A stretch of 64,000 bases of DNA from Bradyrhizobium sp. CCGB01. Lineage in GTDB: Bacteria > Pseudomonadota > Alphaproteobacteria > Rhizobiales > Xanthobacteraceae. The notes beneath the pieces were generated by a model that saw nothing but the letters and a program-made list of their open reading frames with translations, did not search any database and was not told the origin of the DNA. The translations under genes and the position numbers were made by a program. Location of the stretch: contig NZ_JANADK010000001.1 of assembly GCF_024199795.1 (NCBI RefSeq), positions 6,510,001-6,574,000 of the forward strand. Direction: 5' to 3'. This document shows, piece after piece, positions 34,919 to 44,079 of the stretch. Position 1 is the first letter of the stretch, and each line of letters opens with the position of its first letter.

Positions 34919-36315
34919 CCACCCGCGATTTTGCGTTGTTCAGCGCCATCTTGCGCACCGACTTCCTGAGCTTTGTCTATCGCTGCTTTCTCCACCTCAA
35001 CCCCGGTGCTAAATTCCTCCCCAATTGGCACATTCAGGCAATTGCCTATCAGCTCGAGCGCGTGCGCCGCGGCGAGCTGACGCGTTTGATTATCAACATG
35101 CCACCGCGCTACCTCAAATCGATCACGGTTTCGGTGGCATTTTCCGCCTTCCTGCTTGGGCTCGCGCCGGGCCGCCGCATCATTTCCATCAGCTACGGCG
35201 ATGAGCTCTCGGCCAAACATGCCAGCGACTTTCGATCCATCGTGCATGCCGAGTGGTACCGCCGCGCGTTTCCGGACATGCGCATCGCGCGCAGCACCGA
35301 ATCCGAGCTGATCACGACCCGACGCGGCTCGCGCAAGACGACATCGGTTTCCGGCACGCTGACAGGGCTCGGCGGCGATCTGATCCTGATTGATGATCCG
35401 CAAAAGCCGATTGATGCGCAATCGGAGGCGCGCAGGACCAGCATCAACCAATGGGTGACGAATACGTTGATGTCGCGGCTCGACAACAAGCAGACCAGCG
35501 CGGTGATCCTGGTGATGCAGCGCGTTCATCTAGACGATCTATCCGGCTTTCTGGCCAGCTCCTCCGATGAGTGGGAGGTGCTTAGCCTGCCCGCGATCGC
35601 CGAGACCGACGCCGCGGTTCCGATCGGTCGCAATCAATTCCATTTCCGGAAGGCAGGTGACGCGCTGCATTCGACCCATGAATCGATTGAGACGTTGCGC
35701 AAGCTGCAGCAGACGCTTGGGTCCGACGTGTTCGCCGCGCAATATCAGCAGGCTCCTGTTCCGGCCGGCGGCGCCATGATCAAGCGCGATTGGCTACGGT
35801 ATTACGACATAGCGCCGCCGCTTGAGGCTGGCAGCAGGATCATCCAGAGCTGGGATACCGCGGCCAAGAATGGCGCACAGAATGACTGGTCGGTGTGTAC
35901 GACGTGGTTGGTCGCTGACGGGAATTATTACCTGCTGGATCTTGTTCGCGGTCGGTTCGAATATCCCATCCTCCGCGATACCGCGCTCGAGCTCGCCAGG
36001 CGCTTCAAGCCGCACGAGATCCTGATCGAAGACGCCTCCACCGGAATTGCGTTGGCCCAGGAGCTCCGCGATGAAGCCAATTGCTTTGTCAATCCCATCA
36101 AGATCGACCACGATAAGATAGGTCGTCTCTACGTCCAAGAGGGCAAATTTTGCGCTGGACGAGTGTGGTTTCCGAGGAACGCGCCGTTCCTGGCCGAGCT
36201 CGAGATGGAGCTATTGACCTTCCCGCAAGGCCGTCACGACGATCAGGTCGACAGCATCAGCCAGGCGCTTGGCTATGAGGACAATGGCTACGATTACACG
36301 CTGAGTTGGCTCTGA
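34915..36315 (+). CDS. Phage terminase large subunit
   Basis: A 466-residue packaging ATPase/nuclease. The Walker A-like motif is NMPPRYLKS (residues 61-69), Walker B is LILIDDP (D160, D161). The C-terminal nuclease domain has acidic residues in SWDTAAKNG, ILIEDASTG and GRHDDQVDS. The length is typical. It is intact, although no portal, capsid or tail genes were recognised nearby, so the gene is either a relic of a deleted prophage or serves a satellite-like element. Confidence 0.93.
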   Translation: MTTRDFALFSAILRTDFLSFVYRCFLHLNPGAKFLPNWHIQAIAYQLERVRRGELTRLIINMPPRYLKSITVSVAFSAFLLGLAPGRRIISISYGDELSAKHASDFRSIVHAEWYRRAFPDMRIARSTESELITTRRGSRKTTSVSGTLTGLGGDLILIDDPQKPIDAQSEARRTSINQWVTNTLMSRLDNKQTSAVILVMQRVHLDDLSGFLASSSDEWEVLSLPAIAETDAAVPIGRNQFHFRKAGDALHSTHESIETLRKLQQTLGSDVFAAQYQQAPVPAGGAMIKRDWLRYYDIAPPLEAGSRIIQSWDTAAKNGAQNDWSVCTTWLVADGNYYLLDLVRGRFEYPILRDTALELARRFKPHEILIEDASTGIALAQELRDEANCFVNPIKIDHDKIGRLYVQEGKFCAGRVWFPRNAPFLAELEMELLTFPQGRHDDQVDSISQALGYEDNGYDYTLSWL

Positions 36316-36324
36316 CAGTGGCCG

Positions 36325-37253
36325 CTAGGCGAGCCTCTCCATCACCCAATCGTGCAGCCCGAGCCCCATGATGGTCGAACCGAGCTCGCGACCGGTCCAG
36401 ACGTGAATATCCGCGCGGTCGTCGGGGGCGCTCAGCGCACCCTTCGGCGAATGGCAAATGAAAAAGAAGCGGTCGAACTGTTCAGTGGCGTCCATCCGGC
36501 GGATATAGGCGTTGAGCGTCTTTTGGCTGGCGGCAGACTTGACCTGGACTGCGGCCCGCTCGTTGGTCACAGGATGCTCCAACTCTAGATCGACCAGCTT
36601 TTTGGTGCCCCCGAGCACGGAGACGCGATTCCAGCCACTGCGGGCAAAGATGATGTCAACGAGGGTTTCGAAATCGGCCCAGTGCAGCAACTGCAGGGCC
36701 TCGATCGTCACCTCGAGCAGCGCGGTCCGGATTTGGCTGGCCTTGGCGACAATTGGCTCCTCGATGCCATTGATGCGCCGTAACAGATAGTCCTGCGCTT
36801 TGACGGCACAGATGGTTCGCCGATAACTTGCGACCTTGGTCAGCTTGGTGCTGAGCGAACTTACTTTGAGCGGCGTCCCGTTGATGTCGGTGTTGCGCCA
36901 CCTGCCGATCGCTTCCTGAAGCGCTCACCTGCACGCCCCGGATCAGTTTTGACCCAGGTGACCTCTGGCTCCGCAAACGTCCACCACAAATGATCCCGCG
37001 CGATCGTGATCCAAAGGCAGGTTTCGTCCAGGGCGTAGAAGTCGGCAACCTCTTGCGCGTCGCGCGACGCGGCCTGCGGCGATCGGCCGAGCGCAACCAG
37101 GTGCGCGATGATCCTCTCCCGATTGCCTTCAAGGGCAAGTTCATGGCTCACCGAACCATACCCAAAGTGCAGCTCGTCACGGTCCAGGCTGTTCTCCCAT
37201 CGGCCGCCAGCGCCGAGCTTGATATACCGGACCGTCTTCGCTGAAACCTTCAT
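36325..37253 (-). pseudogene. Mrr-like restriction endonuclease, frameshifted
   Basis: Two reading frames make one protein. The 5' part (from ATG 37253) reads MKVSAKTVRYIKLGAGGRWE and continues to about 36925. The rest continues one frame over as ALQEAIGRWRNTDINGTPLK through KVASYRRTICAVKAQDYLLR to a C-terminal domain with HWADFETLVDIIFARSGW and an ELEHPVTNERAAVQVKSAAS core (E, QxK nuclease motif). This fits a PD-(D/E)XK Mrr-type restriction enzyme. A one-base deletion near 36924-36928 restores a single frame, so the gene is broken unless the sequence has an error. Divergent from the XRE regulator. Confidence 0.8.
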
Positions 37254-37297
37254 AAGCTGCCCCGTGGCCGCCGCCACTTTTAGCTCGAGCGGTCCAA

Positions 37298-37331
37298 ATT
37301 ATCCAGTTTTGGGATAATCCATTTTCAGGAT
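37298..37331. promoter_or_regulatory. Two tandem operator-like sites between Mrr-like gene and XRE regulator
   Basis: Two 15-base sites of the form ATCC-N7-GGAT, at 37301-37315 and 37317-37331, spaced exactly 16 bases centre to centre. The first extends outward to ATTATCC/GGATAAT (37298-37318). Both have a T-rich core (AGTTTTG; ATTTTCA). The location in the divergent gap and the two-site layout match autoregulatory operators of small XRE or controller proteins. Confidence 0.65.
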
Positions 37332-37368
37332 CAGATTGCGCGCCGCCGATTCCCTGGCCCGGCGGTCA

Positions 37369-37641
37369 ATGCAGAAATCCCTAAGATCCGCGGAACATGC
37401 CCGCCTGATCGAACTTCTTGTCGCAGAGCGGCAGAAGGCCGGCATCCGACAGCATGCTTTGGCCGAGAGGCTCGGACGGCCGCAATCGTTCATCGCCAAA
37501 TATGAGGGCGGCGAACGGCGGATTGACATCGTGGAATTTGTCGCGATTGCCGAGGCGCTGGGCGTTGATCCCGTGAAGCTGTTCCGGGAGTTTCTGTCAG
37601 CGAAAGTTCGCCGTTCAGTGCCCAAGCAGTCCCCGCGCTAA
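37369..37641 (+). CDS. XRE-family helix-turn-helix regulator
   Basis: A 90-residue DNA-binding protein. The HTH spans about residues 11-66 (RLIELLVAERQKAGIRQHAL; AERLGRPQSFIAKYEGGERR; ALGVDPVKLFREFL). It starts at the ATG 37369 and has no sensor domain. It is probably autoregulatory and may control the divergent Mrr-like gene through the tandem sites between them, in the manner of restriction-modification C proteins. Confidence 0.88.
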   Translation: MQKSLRSAEHARLIELLVAERQKAGIRQHALAERLGRPQSFIAKYEGGERRIDIVEFVAIAEALGVDPVKLFREFLSAKVRRSVPKQSPR

Positions 37642-37727
37642 GCCCAGTTGGTCGTCGGTCAGCTTGAGGAGCTTTGCTCAGCGCTGTGGCACGGCCAATT
37701 TCCAGAACGAAGCCAAGTGAGCGGGCG

Positions 37728-38123
37728 TCAACCGTCGTCGGGAGCTAGCAAACGAAGCGTCCGCCTCTGTTGCACCAAAGCGGCCCGTTCGTAGCGTTCG
37801 AGCCGTTGAAAGCGCTTTAGATCTGTCGGAGTTGGGTCGGCCAAAAGCGCGGACAACATCGCCTGCCGCAAACTGCGGAGCCGCAGCAGCGCGAGCTTGG
37901 ACCGTGCGAGCGCCATCGCCGAAGCCGGTGTGACCTGATGCCCAAGTCCCGAGGCAATAGCGACGGCAAAATTCTCGGCCTCGGCGGCATCAGTGATAGC
38001 GCTCCGCGCCAGCCCATGGCGCAGCGCATTTTGGCTGGATCTCGCCTTTCCACCTGCTGTTTTCGGGCCGGTGCTGCGCCGGGCATTGCTGCGATTGGCT
38101 TCGATTTGTCGAATTGACGCCAT
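37728..38123 (-). CDS. Hypothetical basic protein
   Basis: A 131-residue protein starting MASIRQIEANRSNARRSTGP. The opening NRSNARRSTGPKTAGGKARS followed by SSQNALRHGL is a motif seen in many short bacterial proteins of unknown function, often near mobile genes. The rest is an alanine/leucine-rich helix. It is the only intact minus-strand gene in this stretch. Confidence 0.65.
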   Translation of the reverse strand: MASIRQIEANRSNARRSTGPKTAGGKARSSQNALRHGLARSAITDAAEAENFAVAIASGLGHQVTPASAMALARSKLALLRLRSLRQAMLSALLADPTPTDLKRFQRLERYERAALVQQRRTLRLLAPDDG

Positions 38124-38289
38124 GTCCGAGCTCCCCGGCTAGGGCTCCTGTCCGAGCTGGAAAGCTCGCTCCAACATCCTGACATATCAAGGGTTTTTCG
38201 GAACAAAAAACAGCAATCTGCCGCAGAAAGGACTGGCATTCCCAGGCAAAAGGAGCGTTACTGCATCCACCGGGCCTTGGCGGTTGGCC

Positions 38290-38367
38290 CCGGTATCTCT
38301 CCTCGCAGGCGCGGGGCTTTTGGTGGTGCGGCGGCAAGCCGCGTTTGCCGAACCAAGGAGATACCGG
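38290..38367 (+). promoter_or_regulatory. Long-range stem covering the exonuclease ribosome site and start codon
   Basis: CCGGTATCTC (38290-38299) is perfectly complementary to GAGATACCGG (38358-38367). The right arm includes part of the AAGGAG ribosome site and the first base of the GTG start. Inside, GCGGC/GCCGC can form a second hairpin. The leader could therefore keep translation off until opened. Confidence 0.55.
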
Positions 38368-39227
38368 TGACCACGATTTCAGCCGACGGCGCTGAGGCGC
38401 CCCACTCCGTCATTGTGTTCGACCGCCACGACCGACGTGCCTTCATCGGCGGCTCGGACGCGCGCATCATCATGGGCGATGACCAGGACGCGCTCACGCG
38501 CCTCTGGCGCGAAAAGCGCGGCGAGGTCGCGCCGGAGGATTTTGCGCACAACCTGATCGTCCAGCTCGGCACTGCCACCGAAGACCTCAATCGCATATGG
38601 TATGAGCGCTGCACCGGACAGGCCATCACCGACATTCAGAAGCGGGTGCGGCATCCGGTCCACAGCTGGATGGCGGCCACCCTCGATGGCATCGTCGAAC
38701 CGACCGGGGCGGTATTCGAGGCCAAGTTCATGCTGCCATGGGCCTTTACCGAAGAGCTGGCAGCCGACAAGCACATGGCGCAGCTGCAGCACAACATGTG
38801 GGTGGTCGCGGCACGCGCGGCCGTTCTCTCGATCATCACTGGCGGCGGCAAATGGATCGAGATCACCATTCACGCCGATCCGCTTTACCAGCACCTGCTG
38901 CTGACCGCGGAGAAGAAGTTCTGGCGCTGCGTGCAGAACGGCGAGCCGCCGCTCCTGTTCGGCATCGAGACCCCACGCCCGCGGCTCGCCGCCGTCAAAA
39001 TCGTCGACATGACCTCGTCCAATCTGTGGGCGGAGTGCGCGGTGACCTACCTGCGCACCCGCGCGGCGCATGGCGAGCACGAATTGGTCAAGGCCGAGCT
39101 CAAGAAGCTCATGCCCGAGGACGCCAAGGAAGCGATCGGCCACGGCGTTCGCGCCAAGCGCTCCAAAGCCGGCGCGATCAGTTTTGATCCGGTTGAGATG
39201 GAGAGCGCTCATGCACCAGGCCAGTGA
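38367..39227 (+). CDS. YqaJ-type phage recombination exonuclease
   Basis: A 286-residue protein starting at GTG 38367 behind AAGGAG. The fold features of YqaJ/lambda-exonuclease nucleases are visible: [47 protein letters not shown] (D and E of the PD-(D/E)XK site), AKFMLPW, and [20 protein letters not shown]. It would resect double-stranded DNA 5' to 3' for single-strand annealing. It overlaps the ERF annealing gene by 17 bases, the usual exonuclease-annealase pair. Confidence 0.87.
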   Translation: MTTISADGAEAPHSVIVFDRHDRRAFIGGSDARIIMGDDQDALTRLWREKRGEVAPEDFAHNLIVQLGTATEDLNRIWYERCTGQAITDIQKRVRHPVHSWMAATLDGIVEPTGAVFEAKFMLPWAFTEELAADKHMAQLQHNMWVVAARAAVLSIITGGGKWIEITIHADPLYQHLLLTAEKKFWRCVQNGEPPLLFGIETPRPRLAAVKIVDMTSSNLWAECAVTYLRTRAAHGEHELVKAELKKLMPEDAKEAIGHGVRAKRSKAGAISFDPVEMESAHAPGQ

Positions 39228-40383
39228 GCATATCGGGGCGATCGCAGCCGCCTTGGCCCGCGCGCAGGCCGAGCTGACCAACCCGGAAAAGACCCTGACC
39301 GCGATGATCCGCTCGCCGTTTCTGCGCGATGACGACCGGACCTTCCGCTACGCCTCGTTGGCGAGCGGCCTCGACATCGTGCGCAAGACCCTCAGCCAGC
39401 AGGAGATCGCCACCATCCAGACCACCCGTGTCGAGGCAACCACCGGCCACATCCATCTCACCACCCTGCTCGCCCACTCCTCCGGCGAGTGGATTTCCTC
39501 GGACTGGCCGGTCTGCGCCACGAGGGACGTCGAGGCGCCGCATCGGATGGGCGCGGCCCTCACCTACGCACGACGCTATGCCCTGTTCGCGCTGGTCGGG
39601 ATGGCCGGCGAGGATGATCTGGACGCCCCAGATGCGGTGGCCAGTCCGGCGGCCGCAGGACGGCAAGCGCCTTCAGGCGCGACAGCGAAGCCCGTGAAAG
39701 GCATTCTCAACCGCGCGCCAGTGCTGGGGTTGCCGCAGTCCGCTGAGCTCCGCGAGCAGCTCTTGAGCCAGCTCGCATCTCTGATCGAGAGCGAGGACCT
39801 GCTCGCCTGGGCGAAGGCCTGCCTGCCGCGCAAAAACACCCTGCTAGAAGCCGACGCTCGGGTCGTCGAGACCGCCTATCAGGCCAAGCTTGAGGACGCC
39901 GCGCGTCCCGCAGCCGCCGACCAATCGGCCGTCCGCGATTGCGAGCCAAGACTGCCAGCGGCGCCGCACTCCGTCGTCGACACCGAAGCCGCCCTGCGGC
40001 CATCGCTGCCTGCTGCCGAAGCTGGGCTCGCTCATCCCAAGGAGCCGCCCCGAAAGCGCAGCAAGGCGCACCTGCTATTTGTTCGGGAGCACCCCTGCCT
40101 GGTGTGTCAGCAAACCCCGTGCGATGCCCATCATCTCAAATTCGCTCAATCCCGAGCGCTCGGCCGCAAGGTCAGCGACGAGTTCACCGTCCCCCTGTGC
40201 CGCGCCCATCACCAAGAACTGCATCGGCATGGCAACGAGCGGGCCTGGTGGGCGAACCTGCAGATCGCGCCATTGCCGGTGGCGCAGGACCTGTGGGCGA
40301 CGAGCCCGGTCCAGGCTGCGGCCGAGGGGGCCGTCAAGACCGCGCCGCTTGCCGCCAACCTGCGCTCGGAGGCCGCCCGATGA
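39211..40383 (+). CDS. ERF-family single-strand annealing protein with C-terminal HNH-like domain
   Basis: A 390-residue protein. Residues 1 to about 150 match ERF recombinases ([60 protein letters not shown] then EDDLDAP). A low-complexity linker follows. Residues about 290-360 form a Cys/His module: [20 protein letters not shown] and [20 protein letters not shown], an HNH/DUF968-like nuclease pattern. ERF proteins usually lack this module, so this may be a fusion of annealing and nicking functions. It overlaps both neighbours. Confidence 0.85.
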   Translation: MHQASEHIGAIAAALARAQAELTNPEKTLTAMIRSPFLRDDDRTFRYASLASGLDIVRKTLSQQEIATIQTTRVEATTGHIHLTTLLAHSSGEWISSDWPVCATRDVEAPHRMGAALTYARRYALFALVGMAGEDDLDAPDAVASPAAAGRQAPSGATAKPVKGILNRAPVLGLPQSAELREQLLSQLASLIESEDLLAWAKACLPRKNTLLEADARVVETAYQAKLEDAARPAAADQSAVRDCEPRLPAAPHSVVDTEAALRPSLPAAEAGLAHPKEPPRKRSKAHLLFVREHPCLVCQQTPCDAHHLKFAQSRALGRKVSDEFTVPLCRAHHQELHRHGNERAWWANLQIAPLPVAQDLWATSPVQAAAEGAVKTAPLAANLRSEAAR

Positions 40384-40958
40384 CCGGTCTGTTCCAAACC
40401 ACGCGCGAAGTGACCGTCACGACGCTGCCGGACGAGTTTGAGGCCTTGGCCCCGCCGCCCCTGCTGCTTCCCGGCGAACACCTCTCCGATTACCAGGGGC
40501 TCCGGCAGGCTATCTTTGCGGACCTCGCGCCACGGTCCGCCATCGAGTGGCTGCTCGCGATCGATGTCGCCGAGCTGTCCTGGGACGTCCAACGTTACCG
40601 CATGTTGCGGCACAAGCTTCTTGAGACCTATCGCCAAAAGGCGATTGAGGCGGCGCTCCGGCGCATTGACATGGTTGGAGTCGATCCCGACTTCGAAGAG
40701 CAAGCCGAGTACTACACGCGGCAAAATGCCCTGAGCTGGCGGATTGATCACGTCGCTGCGACCGAAATCAACGCGCGGCTGGCGTCCTATGGCTGCGATG
40801 CGCACACCATCAACACGGAAGTCTACGTTCAGGCACGCGACATCTTGGTCCTGTTCGAGGGTCTTCTGAACGCCGCACAGACCAAACGGATGTTACTCCT
40901 TCGCGAGATAAGGAATCAGCGCCTCGCAAGTGGACTGATGCGCCGACCGCGCGTCTGA
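40380..40958 (+). CDS. Hypothetical protein of the recombination cassette
   Basis: A 192-residue, mostly helical acidic-to-neutral protein starting [20 protein letters not shown]. Its ATG overlaps the ERF stop as ATGA, so it is translationally coupled and likely part of the recombination module. The sequence ends [20 protein letters not shown]. No known domain recognised. Confidence 0.75.
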   Translation: MTGLFQTTREVTVTTLPDEFEALAPPPLLLPGEHLSDYQGLRQAIFADLAPRSAIEWLLAIDVAELSWDVQRYRMLRHKLLETYRQKAIEAALRRIDMVGVDPDFEEQAEYYTRQNALSWRIDHVAATEINARLASYGCDAHTINTEVYVQARDILVLFEGLLNAAQTKRMLLLREIRNQRLASGLMRRPRV

Positions 40959-41395
40959 GGGTGTACCCTTAAAACAGCCGATGCGACGAGGGCTACGTCC
41001 GCTTTGCCCCTGCGGTGCGTGTGGCAGAACCACGCTATCGGGGGCGTAGCCGACGGCGTCAATCAGCTCGCTATCGCCGTCTGCACCGTCACGCCGCTAC
41101 TACGTGCTCTATCTGACCGGGACCGTCGCCGGGCGCTGCACCAAAACCCCGGCTAGAGCCCTCTCGCTTTCGCCGATTGCCGGCCCGCAAGCGATCCAAC
41201 ATTGCGCGAAAGGATCGGCCCGAGTCCCTCCCCCGAACTGCAGCTCCGATCATCTTTTCGACCAGTGACAACACCGACCCGAATACGAATGGGCGGCTGT
41301 TCAGGGTGTTTAACCCGAACGCGAAGAAGCCACACCAGCGCGCTCCCCGACAGACCGGGTTGCCCGATTAGCAGTTGCGGTGGTATGCCCCCGAT
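40959..41395. other. Gene-free region after the recombination cassette
   Basis: About 440 bases with no supported gene, tRNA or strong repeat. Short open frames here lack family features. It marks the end of the phage-gene block and the start of the AT-richer surface-modification segment. Confidence 0.55.
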
Positions 41396-42595
41396 ATGGG
41401 GAAAGCAGACGCTCGAATTCCTGAACTAGATGGGCTGCGTGGGATTGCCATCCTGCTCGTCTTGGGTTGGCATTTCACCGGCATGTTGATGAACCCTTCA
41501 GACGGCGCGGTCCAAGAGATCATTTGGCGATTTGGCATCTTCGGACAGAGCGGCGTCGATCTGTTCTTTGTCCTGTCCGGCTTTCTGATAGTGGGAATTG
41601 TCGTCGATAATCGTACCAGTCCGACTCTATTCAGAACGTTTTATGCCAGGCGCGCCCTGCGCATTCTCCCCCCATACCTGCTACTTGTGTTTTCATTCGC
41701 AATCGCCAGCGCTATCTTTGGCCGGACGTACTATCTAGGAGGAGACCTGCCGCTTTGGTCTCTGCTGACCTTCTCCCAAAACTGGGTAATGTCATACATA
41801 CGCGATTTCGGCCCGGCCAGCATCAGCGCAACATGGTCACTAACCATTGAGGAGCAGTTCTACTTAGTCGCGCCAGCTATAATTTTCTTCCTGCCCAGGC
41901 GTTTTCTTTGGCCAGCCTTAATCGCGGTCGGACTGATGTCTATAGCCGCCCGCTCTATTTGCTTTGCCCTTTACCCAGAAAATGTCTACGCGCCTTACGT
42001 CCTGACGCCGCTACGGCTCGACGGACTTAGCGCCGGAGGACTAATCGCCATCGCGTACCGTAGTCCAAAGTGGCCTACCATTGAATCTCGCAAGTCACTG
42101 CTACTAATAGCAATGATTGTATTGCTAGGCATTGCTCCATTTTATACTTGGTTCCTTCATTCTGAAATCGCGCATCAGGTACTCTATCATTTCGGCCATA
42201 GCTATTTGACTGTCCTATACAGTCTCACGCTTCTCAACATTCTAACTCGCTCCGGGACCGTTGCCACTTCGTGGCTTCGATCTCCGGCAATGATCGGTGT
42301 CGGCGCGATTTCATACTCGCTTTATCTATTCCACACGCCGTTTAAAGGCATCTTCTTCATTGCAGCCGGGCACCCTGAGTCATTCCGCTCCTGGACGGAC
42401 GGGTTGCTCCTGTTTTTGGCGCTGCTCTCGACCTTCGCTTTTTGCGCGGCCTTGTACTGGATCGTTGAGCGTCCAGCGCAAAAGCTGGGAAAGAGCTTCT
42501 CGTACTCTACGACGAAAAGTCCGTGTCATAGAGCTTGGCAGAAACAAGAACGGCCTTTCGAATTGTCCCAAACGGTTGACTCGCCGCATCAGTAA
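41396..42595 (+). CDS. Membrane acyltransferase, acyltransferase-3 (OafA/YrhL) family
   Basis: A 399-residue integral membrane protein that would transfer acetyl or similar groups to a surface sugar. Family motifs are PELDGLRGIAILLVLGWHFT near the N-terminus (with the catalytic-type His in WHF), GVDLFFVLSGFLI, FYARRALRILPPYLL and ATWSLTIEEQFYLVAP. About ten hydrophobic spans. Start taken at ATG 41396; a TTG lies 21 bases upstream. The DNA is visibly more AT-rich than its neighbours, consistent with transfer. The 3' end overlaps the convergent lysozyme-like pseudogene by 89 bases. Confidence 0.9.
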   Translation: MGKADARIPELDGLRGIAILLVLGWHFTGMLMNPSDGAVQEIIWRFGIFGQSGVDLFFVLSGFLIVGIVVDNRTSPTLFRTFYARRALRILPPYLLLVFSFAIASAIFGRTYYLGGDLPLWSLLTFSQNWVMSYIRDFGPASISATWSLTIEEQFYLVAPAIIFFLPRRFLWPALIAVGLMSIAARSICFALYPENVYAPYVLTPLRLDGLSAGGLIAIAYRSPKWPTIESRKSLLLIAMIVLLGIAPFYTWFLHSEIAHQVLYHFGHSYLTVLYSLTLLNILTRSGTVATSWLRSPAMIGVGAISYSLYLFHTPFKGIFFIAAGHPESFRSWTDGLLLFLALLSTFAFCAALYWIVERPAQKLGKSFSYSTTKSPCHRAWQKQERPFELSQTVDSPHQ

Positions 42596-43244
42596 CGCCC
42601 TTGGTGTTACCGACCGCAAATTCCTGAAGGGTTTGGGTCCCTGAAATGGTCGCTGAGTATTCGTCCTTCCCGTTCACGTAACCGAGAACAGCGCTGCCTT
42701 GCCTGGTGAGAACGATTCGATATCTCGTGCCGGTGGTTACCTTGTCCGGATCATAAACGCCGTCTCGCACATATTTGCCTGAAACGTACTGATCGGTGCC
42801 GCTCCAGACGTAGGCAGACGGCACCCCGCGCGCCGCGTAGCCAATGCCACTGAACCTCTCCAGGTTCGTCAGCATTCCGCCGATCGACCAATCCTTCAGC
42901 TTCGCTGCATAGGGCGAGCACTTCACCAGCGCATCGACTGCGGCATCCTCGAACGACTGGAACGGTCCCCTGCCCCCCTGCCCCCTGGCACATGCTGGAA
43001 ACCTTGTTCCACAGATCACCTTGCGCGAGACTGCGACTAAAGTCTTGGAACGACTCGCTATAATGGCTGACCGCGATAAAGACCCACGCGATGTCAGGCA
43101 TTCCCGCCGCCTTCGCAATCGCGAGATAGCGGCCCTTGTTGGCGACGGCCACCTTTGCGGGACGGGTGAATTCGGCTTCGCGGGTCAGCTTGGCCTGCGC
43201 CCAGCGCTTCGCTTCGCCGCAGTCAAGGCGTTGAGGTCTACCAT
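42507..43244 (-). pseudogene. Chimeric lysozyme-like gene with LamG-like tail, two frameshifts
   Basis: On the minus strand a protein starts MVDLNALTAAK at 43244, continues one frame over as KRWAQAKLTREAEFTRPAKV and GMPDIAWVFIAVSHYSESFQ, and returns to the first frame near 42965-42990 as GPFQSFEDAAVDALVKCSPY and GIGYAARGVPSAYVWSGTDQ. This part resembles phage-type lysozyme-like proteins of rhizobia (from memory). After DPDKV the sequence changes to TTGTRYRIVLTRQGSAVLGY, which looks like a LamG-type lectin strand pattern. The second shift lies in a C-rich tract. The gene cannot make a full product as read. Confidence 0.65.
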
Positions 43245-43257
43245 TGTTTTTCCATAG

Positions 43258-43278
43258 AAAAATCCGCCCGGAGGCGGC
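43258..43278 (-). terminator. Rho-independent terminator-like hairpin (minus strand)
   Basis: On the minus strand CCGCC-TCCG-GGCGG is followed at once by ATTTTTC, the classic stem plus T run. It lies just upstream of the lysozyme-like pseudogene start, so it would have ended a preceding minus-strand phage gene that is now absent. Confidence 0.6.
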
Positions 43279-43355
43279 TGTGGAGCAGATCTACCGTGGG
43301 TTGACTCTGCTAGGGGTTGTATTGTCCTATGCGCGCTTCAATTTGGAGTTTTGGA

Positions 43356-44045
43356 ATGCGCGACGTAGTTACTGGCTTCTATATTAATGTGCTCGAGCGC
43401 CTGATCGCGTCTGGCGACATTTCCGTTTCGGATAGCATTCTTGTTGTTTGCGGCGGCCCATTAGACGCCAAGGTTCTATCCGCTGTGGGCTTCACTGATG
43501 TAACGGTGACTAATCTTGACGACGGCATGGCCAACCATCGCCAAGATGTGGAGAACCTCACCTATGAGAATGGCCAGTTTGACGTTGTAGTTGTTCACGC
43601 GGGCCTTCATCACTGTTACTCACCGCATCGCGCGTTGCTCGAAATGTATCGAGTTGCGCGAAAATGCGCCCTAGCGTTTGAGGCCAGAGACAGCCTTTTG
43701 ATGCGAATAGCTGTAAGGCTTGGCTTTACCCAAGATTATGAATTTGATTCCATCGAGAATGGCAGAGGCGGCGTCGCTGACACGGGAACGCCGAATTACA
43801 TCTATCGATGGACAGAACGAGAGATCATAAAGACCATTGCCAGTTTTTCTACACCAACCCATCCAGACACTAGGTTTTTCTACGAGATGCGCATTCCGAT
43901 TCAACGCTTGGCCAAGTCGAGCGGCTGGGCGTTGAGAGCCATCGCACATACCATAGAGCCGTTTTCACGACTGTTATCACTTCTGGCCCCAAAACAATGC
44001 AATGAATTCGCCTTTGCCGTGTTTAAGGGCCGCTGTCTCCGCTGA
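43356..44045 (+). CDS. Class I SAM-dependent methyltransferase
   Basis: A 229-residue small-molecule-type methyltransferase. The SAM-binding region begins DSILVVCGGPLDAKVLSAVG, and a catalytic-loop segment FDVVVVHAGLHHCYSPHRAL follows. A GGAG site sits 7 bases before the ATG at 43356; an in-frame ATG at 43329 would add 9 residues. The DNA is AT-richer than the core. Its position between the acyltransferase and the polysaccharide cluster suggests a sugar or lipid-linked substrate, by context only. Confidence 0.82.
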   Translation: MRDVVTGFYINVLERLIASGDISVSDSILVVCGGPLDAKVLSAVGFTDVTVTNLDDGMANHRQDVENLTYENGQFDVVVVHAGLHHCYSPHRALLEMYRVARKCALAFEARDSLLMRIAVRLGFTQDYEFDSIENGRGGVADTGTPNYIYRWTEREIIKTIASFSTPTHPDTRFFYEMRIPIQRLAKSSGWALRAIAHTIEPFSRLLSLLAPKQCNEFAFAVFKGRCLR

Positions 44046-44079
44046 ATCGGATTGGGGGGCGTAGTGGTACGACGACGCC

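Noticed and set aside
36656..37144. A third minus-strand frame across the Mrr-like gene
   Set aside because: Arg/Ser-rich composition and no motifs; the two other frames join into one sensible nuclease.
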